Assembly (NCBI RefSeq): GCF_051020765.1
Contig: NC_134933.1
Location: 15,163,461-15,227,460 of the forward strand
Length of the DNA: 64,000 bases
From: Lasioglossum baleicum
Taxonomy: Eukaryota; Arthropoda; Insecta; Hymenoptera; Halictidae
Reading direction: 5' to 3'
Positions 37,701 through 45,209 of this stretch are shown here, piece after piece. A model generated the notes under the pieces. That model saw only the letters and a program-made list of their open reading frames with translations. It had not been told where the DNA came from and did not search any database. The position numbers were made by a program, and so were the translations under genes. Positions within the stretch are counted from its first letter, which is position 1; every line of letters begins with the position of its first letter.

Positions 37701-40700
37701 TTGGTAAACGTGTTCGCGCGAAATATCGTAACGCGGAAAATGTAATAAGACGCGCGGGAGCTAGCTGATCCAAAAGTCGACACCGGAAGGAGTTCGGTTT
37801 CCATTTTGACGAATGGCGAATATTTTCTGCTCGCCAACCAAAAGCGTTAATAGGCTCGCAGAGTAACCACGTGGCCGAGCTAATTGGTCCAGGCCTCGTG
37901 ATAACGACGACAAAGGACGACGACAGCTATTACAGGAATTTATCGAACATTCTCCCGCGTCCTCTCGTTATTACCAGCTAGATATTAATGCCTTTTGTAA
38001 CGTACACGGCGATCGTGCGTTTCGGCTCACGAGTTCGACGGTTAGATCGACTTCGTAACAACTTTAGTTTCAGTTTATATTAGTCTATTGCTTCGGTTTC
38101 ATTTCCTGTTCTAGTTCGCCCGCCGAGTTGCTACGTTTCCACGCGGAAACTAACTTGGAAACTAATCGATGCATAGATTGCCTAAACGTCTGTTTAACGA
38201 GGCTCGTGTGTCGGCCTCGCATATCGTTTTCGTTGTACTGATCGAATCGGTTACATACCAGGTTATTTTAACAAACCGCAAACCGTTTCCAACCGTTCCG
38301 AACCGTCTTAGCTGAGGGATACCACCTTCCTGTCTTACTGTTCTCTGGTCATTCGGTTCTTGCCTTTCGACGATGTGGGATTCCTTTTAAGAGGAGATGA
38401 ATTTCCGTTGCCAAGAATAGCCAAGAAGGTTCAAACAATGTTGTCCAGGTTCACCTTTGATAAGAGAACGGCCCTGCATAAACGAGCGAAAACAGTCTCG
38501 TTGGGGCTTCCTCGATCCTCTAGCAGCTAGCACCTTTAGGAATCGTTTATGCCAGGCCTGGCCAACTTGCCGCCAGAGTCGTCAGGTTAAGACTTGTGTC
38601 CGCACTCTGCCTTCCCCTTCTACGACACTATTTTCTCCTCGAGTCGCAGACGACTCCTCTACCTACTTCAGGATCCTCCCCACCAAAGTCCTGTGGAGTG
38701 TAGGAGGAGGTAGGGGAGATTAGGAGTGTGTATAGTAGAGGAGACCGTATCCCCTCGCACTGCACGGTAGGGGTAATATGAAATAGTTGATAGTGGGGGG
38801 ATCGGTGCACAAGAAGTTGCACTTGCCGGGCTTAGGCTCATCGTGCGCCGCAGCGCAGTTGTCGCGTCTCAACGCGTTGCAAAGCAACAGTTTCGCACTT
38901 CCAGGTTCCTGGATCATGTTGCGTTGACCGTTAACCGATGACCCTCTGTGACTCGAAGCGCAAGCAACCAGCGCGTTTAGAATTTTGTTTCGACTCGTTG
39001 CGATTTTACACTATCCGCGTCACGAGAGCGCGCACTGGAAAAATTTTCGCGCAATCGCCTGCTCGATAAAGCGACGATCGACCTCGAGGATTATATCGGT
39101 TTTTCATGCACATCGAAATATTTTAAAAAAAGCCTGTACTTCGAAAGAGCGTGCTTTCCGCGAGCTAAGCCGATCGTCTTTCTTTTAATCCCGCTGGTCG
39201 AGTCTATTTTCGAAACGTGGGACCCGTTTAGCTGTTGGTAGCCGAACGTAGCGTGATACGACTGAAAGATTATCGTCTATACCCGGGGATACCTTCTTCG
39301 GCGCACTCGAGTTACCGATAACTCGATAATTGGGTCATTACGCGAACATTTTATCGATCGCAAGATTTAGTTCGGTTAATCCCTTTCGAAGAGCTTGTCG
39401 GGTGAGCGGAAGTGCGCGCAGCCGTCGCGCCGCCCATTTACCATCTACCGTCGCCCGTCATCCGTACCTTTCCCCCTCGTTATCCGCCAATCTAACTTTC
39501 TTATTTTTTAAACGAAACATCAGAGCGTTGTCGCGATAAATAGACATTTCAAAGCTTTCGTGAATATTAACCGATGTAGCACAGCGTTTGGGAATTACTC
39601 GGAGAGGTTTTCGTGGAGAAGTAAACGCGAAAGCGTCTTCCGTTGCACGAGTACGCTTCGTCGACGCACGCGAACGACGACGCCTGCTACGAGGAGAAGA
39701 TGTTGATACGACGTCGAGCGGCGCGGCGACGCGAAACGCGAGACGAGACAGAGTTGATCGGAGCGGAGAGCAGTTACGTGTTCGCAAATATTAATGGCAA
39801 ATACCGCGACGGTTGTCCGAGGAAGATTAGCCGTAGGATTCCGCGGCCGCCACTTCCGGATAACTTGGAGTTTGTTTAGGATTCCGGGGGACGTTGCGCA
39901 AAATTTACCTGCCGTATTAGCCGTTCGGCAATCCATTCAAGTATTTGCGCAATAAATGTCCGCGGACGGATGAAATAGCGAGTTGCTTAAGTACGAGTAA
40001 ACTCGTAATCTATGATCCGCGCGATTCGAACCTGCGCCACGGTTTATACGTGTACCGTGTACAGATGTCTACGGTATAGGGTGTATTAAGCAAATGCACG
40101 TGTGCATACTACGATCTCGGAAAATAACCTCTATTAACCATCGCACCGATACACCGATTTTGGAAACGCGACGTTCGAACGGTTCCACGTTTATTCGAGC
40201 TGCTGAACGTCGCGTATCGTTAATCGACCGAGAATATTGCGCGATGGAGAACAATTATACCGCGGCAACGCGCTAGCCCCGGTACTTTAATAATAATAAA
40301 TCGCCTTTATTGCTCGTCGTTAAAAGCAAAAAGAAAAGTAAGCGGTGCATAATATCGCGACGCTATCGTGCAAGGTAATGAGAGTCACGTTCGTGCGAAT
40401 CACGATGCTCTCGCGTTTTATCAGCGGTGCCATTCGATCAAACCCGAAAGATTCTTCCAGCGGCAATTGAAGCGTCGCCGACGCGTTCTCGTGTGAACAG
40501 CTTTCCTACTTCTTCAATCATAAAAACAAGTAGATCCGCGCGAAGTTCCGCGATTCTTTAGGCATTTATAGCAAAATTGAATTGTGGCGGCTACCTCCTA
40601 CGCTCGCCACAAAATGGACAAATGGTCAAGACGTTTCCTGCTACTACCTGATCCGTCACCGATCCGTATAGTATATGTATGTCAGAGCCGGGCAACTGGC

Positions 40701-41507
40701 GGCCCGCGGGCCGCACATCGCTTCTTTCCCCTCTTCTCAGTGTTCAGGAGTGTCTCCCACCATTCGTACTTATGAGACAAACAGTATGCGGCTCATGGGC
40801 CGCCGCATCGCACCAGTTCTCTGGCTCTGGAGATAAAGTCAAGCTAGAAGGGAAGAGTGGGAGAACCGGCAAACCTCCGTGGGGGTCGCGCAATCGGTTT
40901 CTGGTCTATGTATACCTACTGTCCAGAGCACTAGAGGAAATTCAAAATTGTCGGAAAATTTGAAAAATTGAATTTGTCAATGCATCATTTCTCCTCTATT
41001 AAAATCATTACGGGAAGAGATAACATTCAATTAGGTTTCCATTCTTTGCTTTCAATGCAGACAATTTTTATCTTGCACAAAGTTCCGCAGTCTAGCAATC
41101 AATCACGGTAAAATGGCGCAGCGAGTCTAAACGAGCCACGAGATTTCACTTGCTCGAGTGTTCGAACGTGTTAATTATTTTTCGTATAACGTTCAATGTT
41201 CGAGAAGCTGGGGCAAAATCTTCCGGTGACGTCGTTATGGATTTCACGCGAAATAATTTGAGCGATGGAACAGCCTATTTGATTTTGACGAGGTGAGGCG
41301 AGGGGAGACGAGGCGGTGCGGGGAGAAGCACGACACGGCACGTATAATATATTAAGCGCGCCAAAGAGCGTGAAAAATGAGGATTAATTGGTTCGCCCCG
41401 GGGCAGCGTTCGCCTTCCATCCGACGATAGTCGAGGCTGACGCTGATCAACTTCTGTTCCAGATGACCTCTTTAATTCCGGAGACACGGTGGCGGACGAC
41501 GCTGAAG
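4629..41507 (+). CDS. Secreted single IGFBP-domain protein with extra 6-Cys module (venom protein 302-like/SIBD-like), multi-exon
   Basis: Coding exons are 4629-4774, 10166-10308, 33927-34151 and 41463-41507. The assembled protein has 186 residues to the end of exon 4. Residues 1-21 form a signal peptide (MRASLLLLGG followed by a hydrophobic run ending AVARA). Residues 22-95 are an IGFBP N-terminal domain with all 12 cysteines (24, 26, 31, 39, 48, 50, 51, 54, 62, 72, 78, 95) and the hallmark PCGCCKVC. Residues 106-161 add six cysteines (106, 117, 137, 139, 146, 161) in a module I do not recognise. Residues 172-186 are an acidic tail. Intron 1 is phase 2 and introns 2-4 are phase 1. Insect proteins with one such domain are often annotated as venom protein 302 or SIBD. 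They are secreted, and their ligand and role are not settled. The introns are very large (5.4, 23.6 and 7.3 kb). The stop codon was not firmly located. Confidence 0.82.
5801..6900 (-). mobile_element. hAT-family DNA transposon, internally deleted
   Basis: The element is 1,100 bp. It begins CAGGGATGAGCAACC and ends with the reverse complement GGTTGCTCATCCCTG. The 8-bp target duplication GTGTATAC is perfect on both sides (5793-5800 and 6901-6908). Eight-base duplications and CA...TG ends are hallmarks of hAT transposons. It encodes a truncated transposase on the minus strand. The perfect duplication suggests a relatively recent insertion, or one mobilised by a full-length relative elsewhere. 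Confidence 0.93.
5843..6433 (-). pseudogene. Truncated hAT transposase (GTF2IRD2/Charlie8-like), N-terminal half
   Basis: This is a 196-residue open frame from the Met at 6433; upstream codons are open to 6514, but they read as hydrophobic chance sequence. It resembles the transposase part of GTF2IRD2 and the Charlie8-like hAT group: FNEEWKLDYFF near the start, a BED-like AVCLLC motif, VKASYTVSQVLAKKMKPF, and the LALDESCDISD block that starts the catalytic core. Directly after that block the frame runs into terminal-repeat sequence (WPARHF-stop), so the rest of the catalytic domain and the dimerisation region are deleted. The BED finger keeps its cysteine pair, but the usual histidines are replaced (RYYEAKLE). 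The product is not expected to be active. Confidence 0.85.
10166..10308 (+). CDS. IGFBP-domain gene, exon 2 (second half of IGFBP domain)
   Basis: The acceptor is CTTGTTTCAG and the donor GTAAGT (10309-10314). The single first base completes the Gly codon split after exon 1, giving PCG-CCKVC. The exon carries seven cysteines (residues 50-95) and the family-typical GEPCGG and GSCADGLQC segments. It ends in phase 1 after VDEGVCT. Confidence 0.87.
10421..10812. mobile_element. Tc1/mariner-like MITE, copy A (CAGTAAAGTCTTGATCTAAG family)
   Basis: This 392-bp element begins CGATAAAGTCTTGATCTAAG and ends with the reverse complement, CTTAGATCAAGACTTTACTG. It is flanked by TA on both sides (10419-10420 and 10813-10814), the target duplication of the Tc1/mariner superfamily. 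It has no coding capacity. The interior shares long blocks with copies at 22403 and 37047, for example AATTAAACCACTAAA and GTAATTGGATCAG. Confidence 0.82.
12808..13405. repeat. Dispersed AT-rich repeat with TCGATAACTGTTATCGA palindromes, copy 1
   Basis: Starting at AACAGTTATTCCAAAATTTT, the sequence matches the copy at 19950-20605 over several hundred bases, in the same order. It contains palindromic TCGATAACTGTTATCGA near 13003-13019 and recurrent GATCGAAATGAA motifs. The end near 13355-13370 (AAAATCCGCAGTCTAG) matches the terminus of the 8-bp-duplication MITE at 53873, so copy 1 may be compound. Superfamily not recognised. Confidence 0.6.
17511..17600. mobile_element. hAT-like element end (CAGGCATGTCAAACTCG)
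   Basis: CAGGCATGTCAAACTCGTT followed by AAGGGCC resembles the left terminus of a common insect hAT group. No matching right terminus was found. It is best read as a truncated end into which other sequence, including a mariner fragment, has been placed. Confidence 0.4.
17629..17682 (-). pseudogene. Mariner transposase C-terminal fragment
   Basis: The minus strand reads PERWQKIIEQSGKYLID-stop, closely resembling the extreme C-terminus of mariner transposases, whose usual form is LPERW-K-V-E--G-Y. It is followed by AAAGTCATTGCTTGAATAAA, like many mariner 3' ends. Only about 17 codons are recognisable. Upstream the frame is lost and the CCAGAAAGATG motif is duplicated, so this is a dead relic. 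Confidence 0.5.
18430..18500. mobile_element. Solo right end of the hAT family seen at 5801-6900
   Basis: CCGCGGGTTGCTCATCATTGC at about 18478-18498 matches the right terminus of the hAT element at 6880-6900 (GGCCGCGGGTTGCTCATCCCTG) with a few changes, and the sequence before it is loosely similar. No left partner was found. Confidence 0.45.
19950..20605. repeat. Dispersed AT-rich repeat with TCGATAA-TTATCGA palindromes, copy 2
   Basis: Collinear with the copy at 12808: both start ACAGTTATTC-AAAATTTTC, both carry AAAATATCGATTT, TTTTTGGTTA and TTGGATCCTC, and both end in repeats of GATCGAAAT with TCGATAACTGT. Substitutions and indels suggest old copies. No terminal repeats or coding capacity were identified. 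Confidence 0.65.
20692..20716. mobile_element. Solo terminus related to the CAGGGTGTCC family
   Basis: TTAGGACATCCTGTATA matches the reverse complement of the CAGGGTGTCCTAA terminus of the element at 26416 with one mismatch. No partner end lies in range, so it is a truncated copy. Confidence 0.35.
21109..21770. mobile_element. hAT-like non-autonomous element (GGGTTGCCATCCGTCCGGG type)
   Basis: The left end is TAGGGTTGCCATCCGTCCGG and the right end is TTTTCTAGATGGAAACTCTA, imperfect inverted repeats of a widespread arthropod type. Flanking octamers TTTGCGAC (21101-21108) and CCTGCGAC (21771-21778) agree at 6 of 8 positions, fitting a decayed hAT target duplication. The 662-bp interior has no transposase frame. 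GTCCGGG motifs recur near both ends. Confidence 0.68.
22403..23334. mobile_element. Tc1/mariner-like MITE, copy B, with internal insertion
   Basis: The left end TAGTAAAGTCTTGATCTAAG and right end CTTAGATCTGGACTTTACTG are flanked by TA (22401-22402 and 23335-23336). The element is 932 bp against 392-443 bp for its relatives. The excess starts at TTAACCCTTTGCGCTCCGG (22720 on), where the relative at 37047 reads GTTAATACTTT. A TTAA also lies near the far junction (23299-23302). Confidence 0.75.
22720..23302. mobile_element. Insertion inside MITE copy B, possibly piggyBac-like (TTAA bounded)
   Basis: The extra sequence is bounded by TTAA at 22720-22723 and 23299-23302, and its left edge CCCTTTGCGCTCCGG looks like a piggyBac-type terminus. 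The right edge does not mirror it. The interior is rich in ATATCGATAA and related palindromic ATCGAT motifs. Assignment is tentative. Confidence 0.3.
25195..25325. repeat. Degenerate GACTAA/CACTAA tandem tract
   Basis: The 5-8 base motifs GATGACTAA, CACTAAGTCACTAATAA, GTGACTAATTA and TCACTAACTAA recur through 130 bases. This is decayed simple-sequence DNA. Confidence 0.5.
25975..26065. repeat. Hexamer-like CGTTGC/CGTTAT simple repeat
   Basis: About 15 imperfect units of YCGTTR (GTTACCGTTATTGTTATCGTTG and so on) run through 90 bases. The long open frames over it come from the repeat period being a multiple of three, not from coding constraint. Confidence 0.65.
26780..27385. mobile_element. 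Nested MITE with GCGCTAGATAAAAGATC arms, copy 1
   Basis: The arms GCGCTAGATAAAAGATCACT (26867 on, to 26904) and the reverse complement at 27309-27346 (AGATTGAACTTTTATCTAGCGC) flank a loop that holds a further hairpin. Homology of the arms extends outward through TTTTCA-TGG/CCTCATC. A second copy starts near 35787 (CCAGGATTCCAAGGATGCGG). No coding frame is present. Confidence 0.65.
27157..27311. repeat. Long hairpin within the nested MITE
   Basis: CCTCAGAAGTCCTATTTTTA and the following CGTTTACGAGGCGTAATTTGCAT pair with ATGCAAATTACGCCTCGCAAACG and TAAAAATAGGGCTTTTGAGG. The stem is about 45 bp around a shorter AGCTACATGC-containing loop. The related copy at 35905-36065 is more decayed. Confidence 0.75.
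28823..29030. repeat. Minisatellite, AAAGCGGCTAAAAAGCGATGC-like units
   Basis: About seven diverged units of 21-31 bases share the skeleton AAAGCGG-(C/G)-AAAAAGCGATGC. Some units carry an extra AAAGCGGCCC-type block. Array edges are diffuse. The open frames here (plus and minus) are by-products of the repeat. Confidence 0.75.
32062..32667. mobile_element. 606-bp palindromic foldback element (GGGTGA-TCACCTAACGT ends)
   Basis: The left arm GGGTGAGTCACCTAACGTTA and right arm TAACGTTAGGTGATTCACCC begin an inverted repeat that continues almost to the middle. Paired blocks include ATCAAGGTCACCTT with AAGGTGACCTTGAT, and CCTGATGAATTCCTGAT with ATCAGGAATTCATCAGG. Only about 40 bases near 32340-32385 form the loop. 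Stems of about 280 bp with few mismatches suggest a young copy. No clear target duplication was found. There is no coding capacity. Confidence 0.85.
33927..34151 (+). CDS. IGFBP-domain gene, exon 3 (6-Cys module)
   Basis: The acceptor is ATTTTGCAG and the donor GTAAGT (34152-34157). The exon is 225 bases, phase 1 at both ends, so it can be included or skipped without changing frame. It encodes residues 98-171. Cysteine spacing is C-x10-C-x19-C-x-C-x6-C-x14-C, with notable segments MSDAGCNLV, KCVCGPPVLWCPGEP and RYECRLNLI. The in-frame join and the even cysteine count argue for a real secreted module. I do not recognise the fold. Confidence 0.82.
35787..36070. mobile_element. MITE with GCGCTAGATAAAAG arm, copy 2 (truncated)
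   Basis: CCAGGATTCCAAGGATGCGG, CGATAATGCAAAGATGAGG and GCGCTAGATAAAAGATCA follow the same order as at 26790-26900, joined directly to the TTTTTACGTTTACGAGGCGTA hairpin. The closing arm is missing or decayed, so the right boundary is approximate. Confidence 0.65.
37047..37489. mobile_element. Tc1/mariner-like MITE, copy C
   Basis: The 443-bp element begins CAGTAAAGTCTTGATCTA and ends TAGATCAAGACTTCACTG. TA follows the right end (37490-37491), but TC, not TA, precedes the left end, so the duplication is decayed. The interior matches copies A and B (ATTAAACCACTAAATACAG and GTAATTGGATTAGTA). Confidence 0.78.
38553..38720. mobile_element. hAT-like MITE fragment, CAGAGTCG-CAGATTA family, member 1
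   Basis: CAGGCCTGGCCAACTTGCCG then CAGAGTCGTCAGGTTAAGACTTGTGTC and CCTTCCCCTTCTACGAC match the copies at 57320 and 59481. The CAGG-CTGG-CAAC start is of hAT type. The right end was not found. Confidence 0.5.
40684..41095. mobile_element. hAT-like end followed by a truncated copy of the 53873 MITE family
   Basis: CAGAGCCGGGCAACTGGCGG-CCCGCGGGCCGC at 40682-40713 looks like a hAT terminus, with an echo (CGGCTCATGGGCCGCCGCAT) near 40790. From about 40930 to 41095, the sequence (ATTTCTCCTCTATTAAAATCA, AGATAACATTCAATT, TTCCGCAGTCTAG) is collinear with 53890-54075. Boundaries between the two are approximate. Confidence 0.5.
41463..41507 (+). CDS. IGFBP-domain gene, exon 4 (acidic tail microexon)
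   Basis: A 45-base exon between the acceptor CTTCTGTTCCAG and the donor GTGAGT (41508-41513), phase 1 on both sides. It encodes DDLFNSGDTVADDAE. Splice signals and phase agree with exon 3. If the intron were retained, translation would run 14 further codons to a TAA at 41549-41551, an alternative end of about 200 residues. Confidence 0.68.
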
Positions 41508-42724
41508 GTGAGTCACTTTTAGCCGATTTTCAAAGTTTCCGCGAGTTTTAATTGAGTGTGTTTAGTATTCATCGACGATCGAGTTTGAGGGATTAAAGTG
41601 AAATTACGCGAGTGCGCTTGCATTTCGTTAACGAACTACGGATGTACTTTTCGCTTCGGTCGGACTTTTATAGGGAAACAGACGGCGAACAGCAATCTGT
41701 CTCCGTTGCCTCGTTCCGCTCGTTTCTTATACTTCTCTTTCGCGAGACCTCGGCCACGCTGCCTCTAATTTTTCGTTTGGCCGACGTGGACACGTTTACT
41801 CGGAAGACGCGAGACACGCGAACGAGAGACTCTCTCTCGACGAAAACCTATCGGAGAACTGAGCATCCGCGTTGACTCCGGTGCTCGAAAGTCAAAGGGA
41901 AATCTCGTAGATTCTTTCGAACTTTCTCGACCAAGTATAACCTTCGTCGAACGATTACTAACTAAAAATTCATTATCGTTTTAAACGCTGTTACGCACGT
42001 GTTTAAAGAAAAAATATGGGAAGTGTGGAATGCCCTCGAAGGGCTAAATCCATAGGTATCGCCAACGGTGGGGTGAATCGTGCAAAAATACAAGATTAAT
42101 TCCGCCCGTCGATATCCATTTGTTCGTGTTTCGACGCGTTTCAACCCGACGCGTTTCAATGCGTTTCAACGCGGCCGATTTTCAATATTTTCTGTAACTC
42201 CGCTTCCTCGTTAGGGTCATGGTTATCGTCGCCACGATAATAAATTGAAATTCGTCCCCGTATCTCGTTTCCAATTTAGGGTGGTGTGCGTGTGGCGACC
42301 CTTTCTTTTTTTTTTGTTTTCCATCGGTTACGTCTCTGCGCATCGATCGACGGTTATTAATATCGCCGATGAAAGCCGGTTATTTTTCATCCGCTGCTAT
42401 TAGTATTATATCCCATTATATCGTTGATAAACGATGGAATACGTTCATACGAGCGATCAAAGTTACCCGCGCTCCGTGCACGATCAAATTGTTTTTCATC
42501 GGGAGAAAAGATAATCGTGTACCAACTAGTCGCTTTCAGCCACAAGAAGAATTCTATTTTATCAGGAGAATTCCAAGTTGAAAGGGCTAATGGAAATATC
42601 GGATCGCGTCGCAGTGTCGACACGGCCACACGTAGGTGTTTGCATTCGTTCGAAGTATTGCAAGTATACATACCTATTCCAAGTATTTCAAGTATTTCAA
42701 GTATTCGAACTCTGCGGTGGCGCA

Positions 42725-42844
42725 TGGCGGATTTATCAGTTAGCGCAGTGAATCAGAACATACTTGAATTTTTTAAATTTTTTATACTGGTTTATATTTC
42801 ACCCAATCAATTTCTTCATGAATGCATAAAGATCCGCAGGCTAG
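42725..42844. mobile_element. Fragment of the 53873 MITE family
   Basis: ATGAATGCATAAAGATCCGCAGGCTAG at the right end matches the terminus at 54050-54075. The left part is poorly conserved, so the left boundary is a guess. Confidence 0.4.
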
Positions 42845-43974
42845 TAATAACAAACGGAAGCAATGCTGTCTGTACACGAGAAACGAAATGACTTTCCGAA
42901 CGATCTAATATATACTGCAAAGTTTGATTGTGAGCACAGCTTTGAAATTTATGCATTTCTTTAATCTTTCCATTTTCCAACGGGAACGCAAAGGATAGTG
43001 CTGATGTAGTATAACCCTTTTGGGTTTCTTCATAATGGGCCTTTCCTTTCTAGATATTTTCATTTAAATTTGTTGACATATCTCTAGTAGCCCAGATCAT
43101 TAATAATGATATTATTTATGATATACCATAAAAATAACCGTAAAAAAGAAAACCAGAATAATAAGTTAACTCATTGTCAGTTGACGGTTCGCATTATAGT
43201 AACGTTGGCCCTATGTTGGGTATGATCTTTAGCCCAACTGCATAAAAAGGCGACATTTCTGTCGGTAGCCCAACCAATACCCCAACGAAGGCCCAACAAA
43301 ATGTCAACCATAAATGCTACTAGGGTGGATGCGTAGGAAAGGTACCTTGCTCGTGGACTGTCGGCGAGATAAAATTTCCCCGGATGAAGAGAGCGGTGTT
43401 TCGGCGGTGTTTCGGGGGATGGGAAAAGGGAACGGGTCAGAGGGTGGAGTCGCACCGAAGCGGAGTCGAGCTGGAAATCGAATTACTCCGAGGTACGAAG
43501 GGCAGACGAAGGGCGAACGAAGGACCGGTATCGCAGGGCTCGACCAGGCATTGCTGTTCAGGTCCACGAGGCGCTAGCAACTAATTCAATTTGGTAGGCG
43601 AGAGCGGTGTCCGCCTCTCTTCTCGCGAAACGAGAAAGAAAGGACGACAATGCCGCGTTAAGAACTTCCCTTTCTATAATAGATGGGACGCGTTAGCTCG
43701 CTCGCCGCGAGAAAGGACCAAAGTTTACGGAGAGCCGGAGTAACCAAAGAAATTCTCCGGGATCCCGGAATTCTAGGATTCCCGGATCCCTAACTTCCGG
43801 CAATTTTTATCGAATTTCCACATTCCAGCTGACGTTGGAAAGAATGACTGTTTCCAAAGGTCGAAATCGTGACTTTCCAAAGACCGATAAAATCGTTTTC
43901 TTCCGCGGATTCGGTGATCGGAGAGAGGGCTACGTCGCGACATCAGTGCGCACCCCAGCAAAAATAATGACATA

Positions 43975-44751
43975 AGGTGGAGTGGAGTAAATCAGTCTAC
44001 GGGGCAAGTCCGTTAATTGGTTATGTTTATTATAATATGAACGAAATTTCTCTAGCTTGTATTTATTAATGTAGTATAAGTTAGTATGAACTATTCTACA
44101 TAGACGTCGCCCAAGAATAAAGGTGTTTTCTTCGCTCAAATCAACCAATGCCAAACAGTCACGTGCGAGGTACACGTACAACTTTGAGGTTATCCTGAAC
44201 GTGCAATAGTTTACAAGTTATTAATATATTCTGTTATTTTAGGTAGGTACAACAAATATTGATGTAGGTTTACATTAAATAAACCGTTCTTATTGTATTT
44301 TTTAAAATTTATTGAGAAAAACACTAAGATGATCTTGCCCCGTAAATATTACTACACGGGGCAAGTCCGTACTATCACGGTGGGGTAAGTCCGTACTGTA
44401 TGGATAACTATAAAACTAAACAATATATGTAATGCCATAAAAAGCATTTTGTAGCAAGCTTGATAGTAATTCTTTTCTTGCCCCGTAGCACTTGAAAGAA
44501 GGTTCGAAAGCATTTTTAACTCTCAGAGACGGACTTGACTCATTTTCGGGGCAAGTACTTTTGTACTTTGTACAATATCCTATCAAAATGATACTTTTCA
44601 AGCAAACTTAGAATCCTACATAATACTAATTCATCAGTAATAACTGTGGCAAGAGTTTGATACCAAGAACGTTAAGTTTTTACATACCAGACTGAAAATA
44701 CATCAGTTTAAAGTCCAACTTTGCAAAAACTAGGATGGACTCACTCCACCT
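43975..44751. mobile_element. TA-flanked DNA element with GGGGCAAGTCCGT internal repeats
   Basis: The 777-bp element begins AGGTGGAGTGGAGT and ends ACTCACTCCACCT, flanked by TA at 43973-43974 and 44752-44753, as in Tc1/mariner/pogo elements. GGGGCAAGTCCGT or its complement (ACGGACTTGCCCC type) recurs at about 44003, 44358, 44382, 44479 and 44549. No transposase frame is present. Confidence 0.72.
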
Positions 44752-45012
44752 TAATTAAAAAATGCAGTATTCTCACAATAACGATTTTACGAAAATTATA
44801 AAATTTCCGTCGACATAGTACAGATATCTTTAGTCTTACAGAAAAATTGGAAGTAAATTCGACTGGGCTATGTAAAATAATATTACGGATGCCTCTATCA
44901 ACTCAATCAAGTGACACTGTTCCTGCCACTACAGTTGCTATGACCTAGCTCAAAACGAAAACCTGACGTAACTGTCCTCGACCGGTTCAATTAGGAGTTA
45001 GAAATATAATAT

Positions 45013-45209
45013 CGCTGCTCCGGAAGTATAATGACGCAACTGTAAAATTTTGTGAAATTGACTTTATTGTGTTGGCGGGCATTTACGAGATGTTTGTAAA
45101 TCGACATAATTGTATTGCTTATTTGCATTAATAATTGGAATTATTTTTCTTTTGCTTGTCCTGTCAAATTTTTCAATTTTTGCAGTTGTGTCATACTTCC
45201 GGAGCAGCG
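45013..45209. mobile_element. Short MITE with CGCTGCTCCGGAAGTAT ends
   Basis: The 197-bp element has inverted ends CGCTGCTCCGGAAGTATAAT and ATACTTCCGGAGCAGCG, with the similarity extending through the ACGCAACTG/CAGTTGTG segment. ATAT flanks both sides (45009-45012 and 45210-45213). The interior is AT-rich and non-coding. Confidence 0.75.

Larger units (their letters stand above)
34152..41462. other. Intron 3 of the IGFBP-domain gene
   Basis: The intron holds a second copy of the GCGCTAGATAAAAG MITE, MITE copy C, hAT-like ends near 38553 and 40684, and a copy of the 8-bp-duplication MITE. The remainder (34160-35780, 36070-37040, 37500-38540, 38730-40680, 41100-41460) shows no recognised exon. 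A small hairpin, ATGGTGCG-TGG-CGCACCAT, lies at about 35079-35097. Confidence 0.55.

Noticed and set aside
40010..40045. GATTCGAACCTGCG resembling a tRNA T-arm; similar GTTCGAATCC at 34238
   Set aside because: No paired acceptor, D-arm or anticodon stem could be found at the right distance on either strand.
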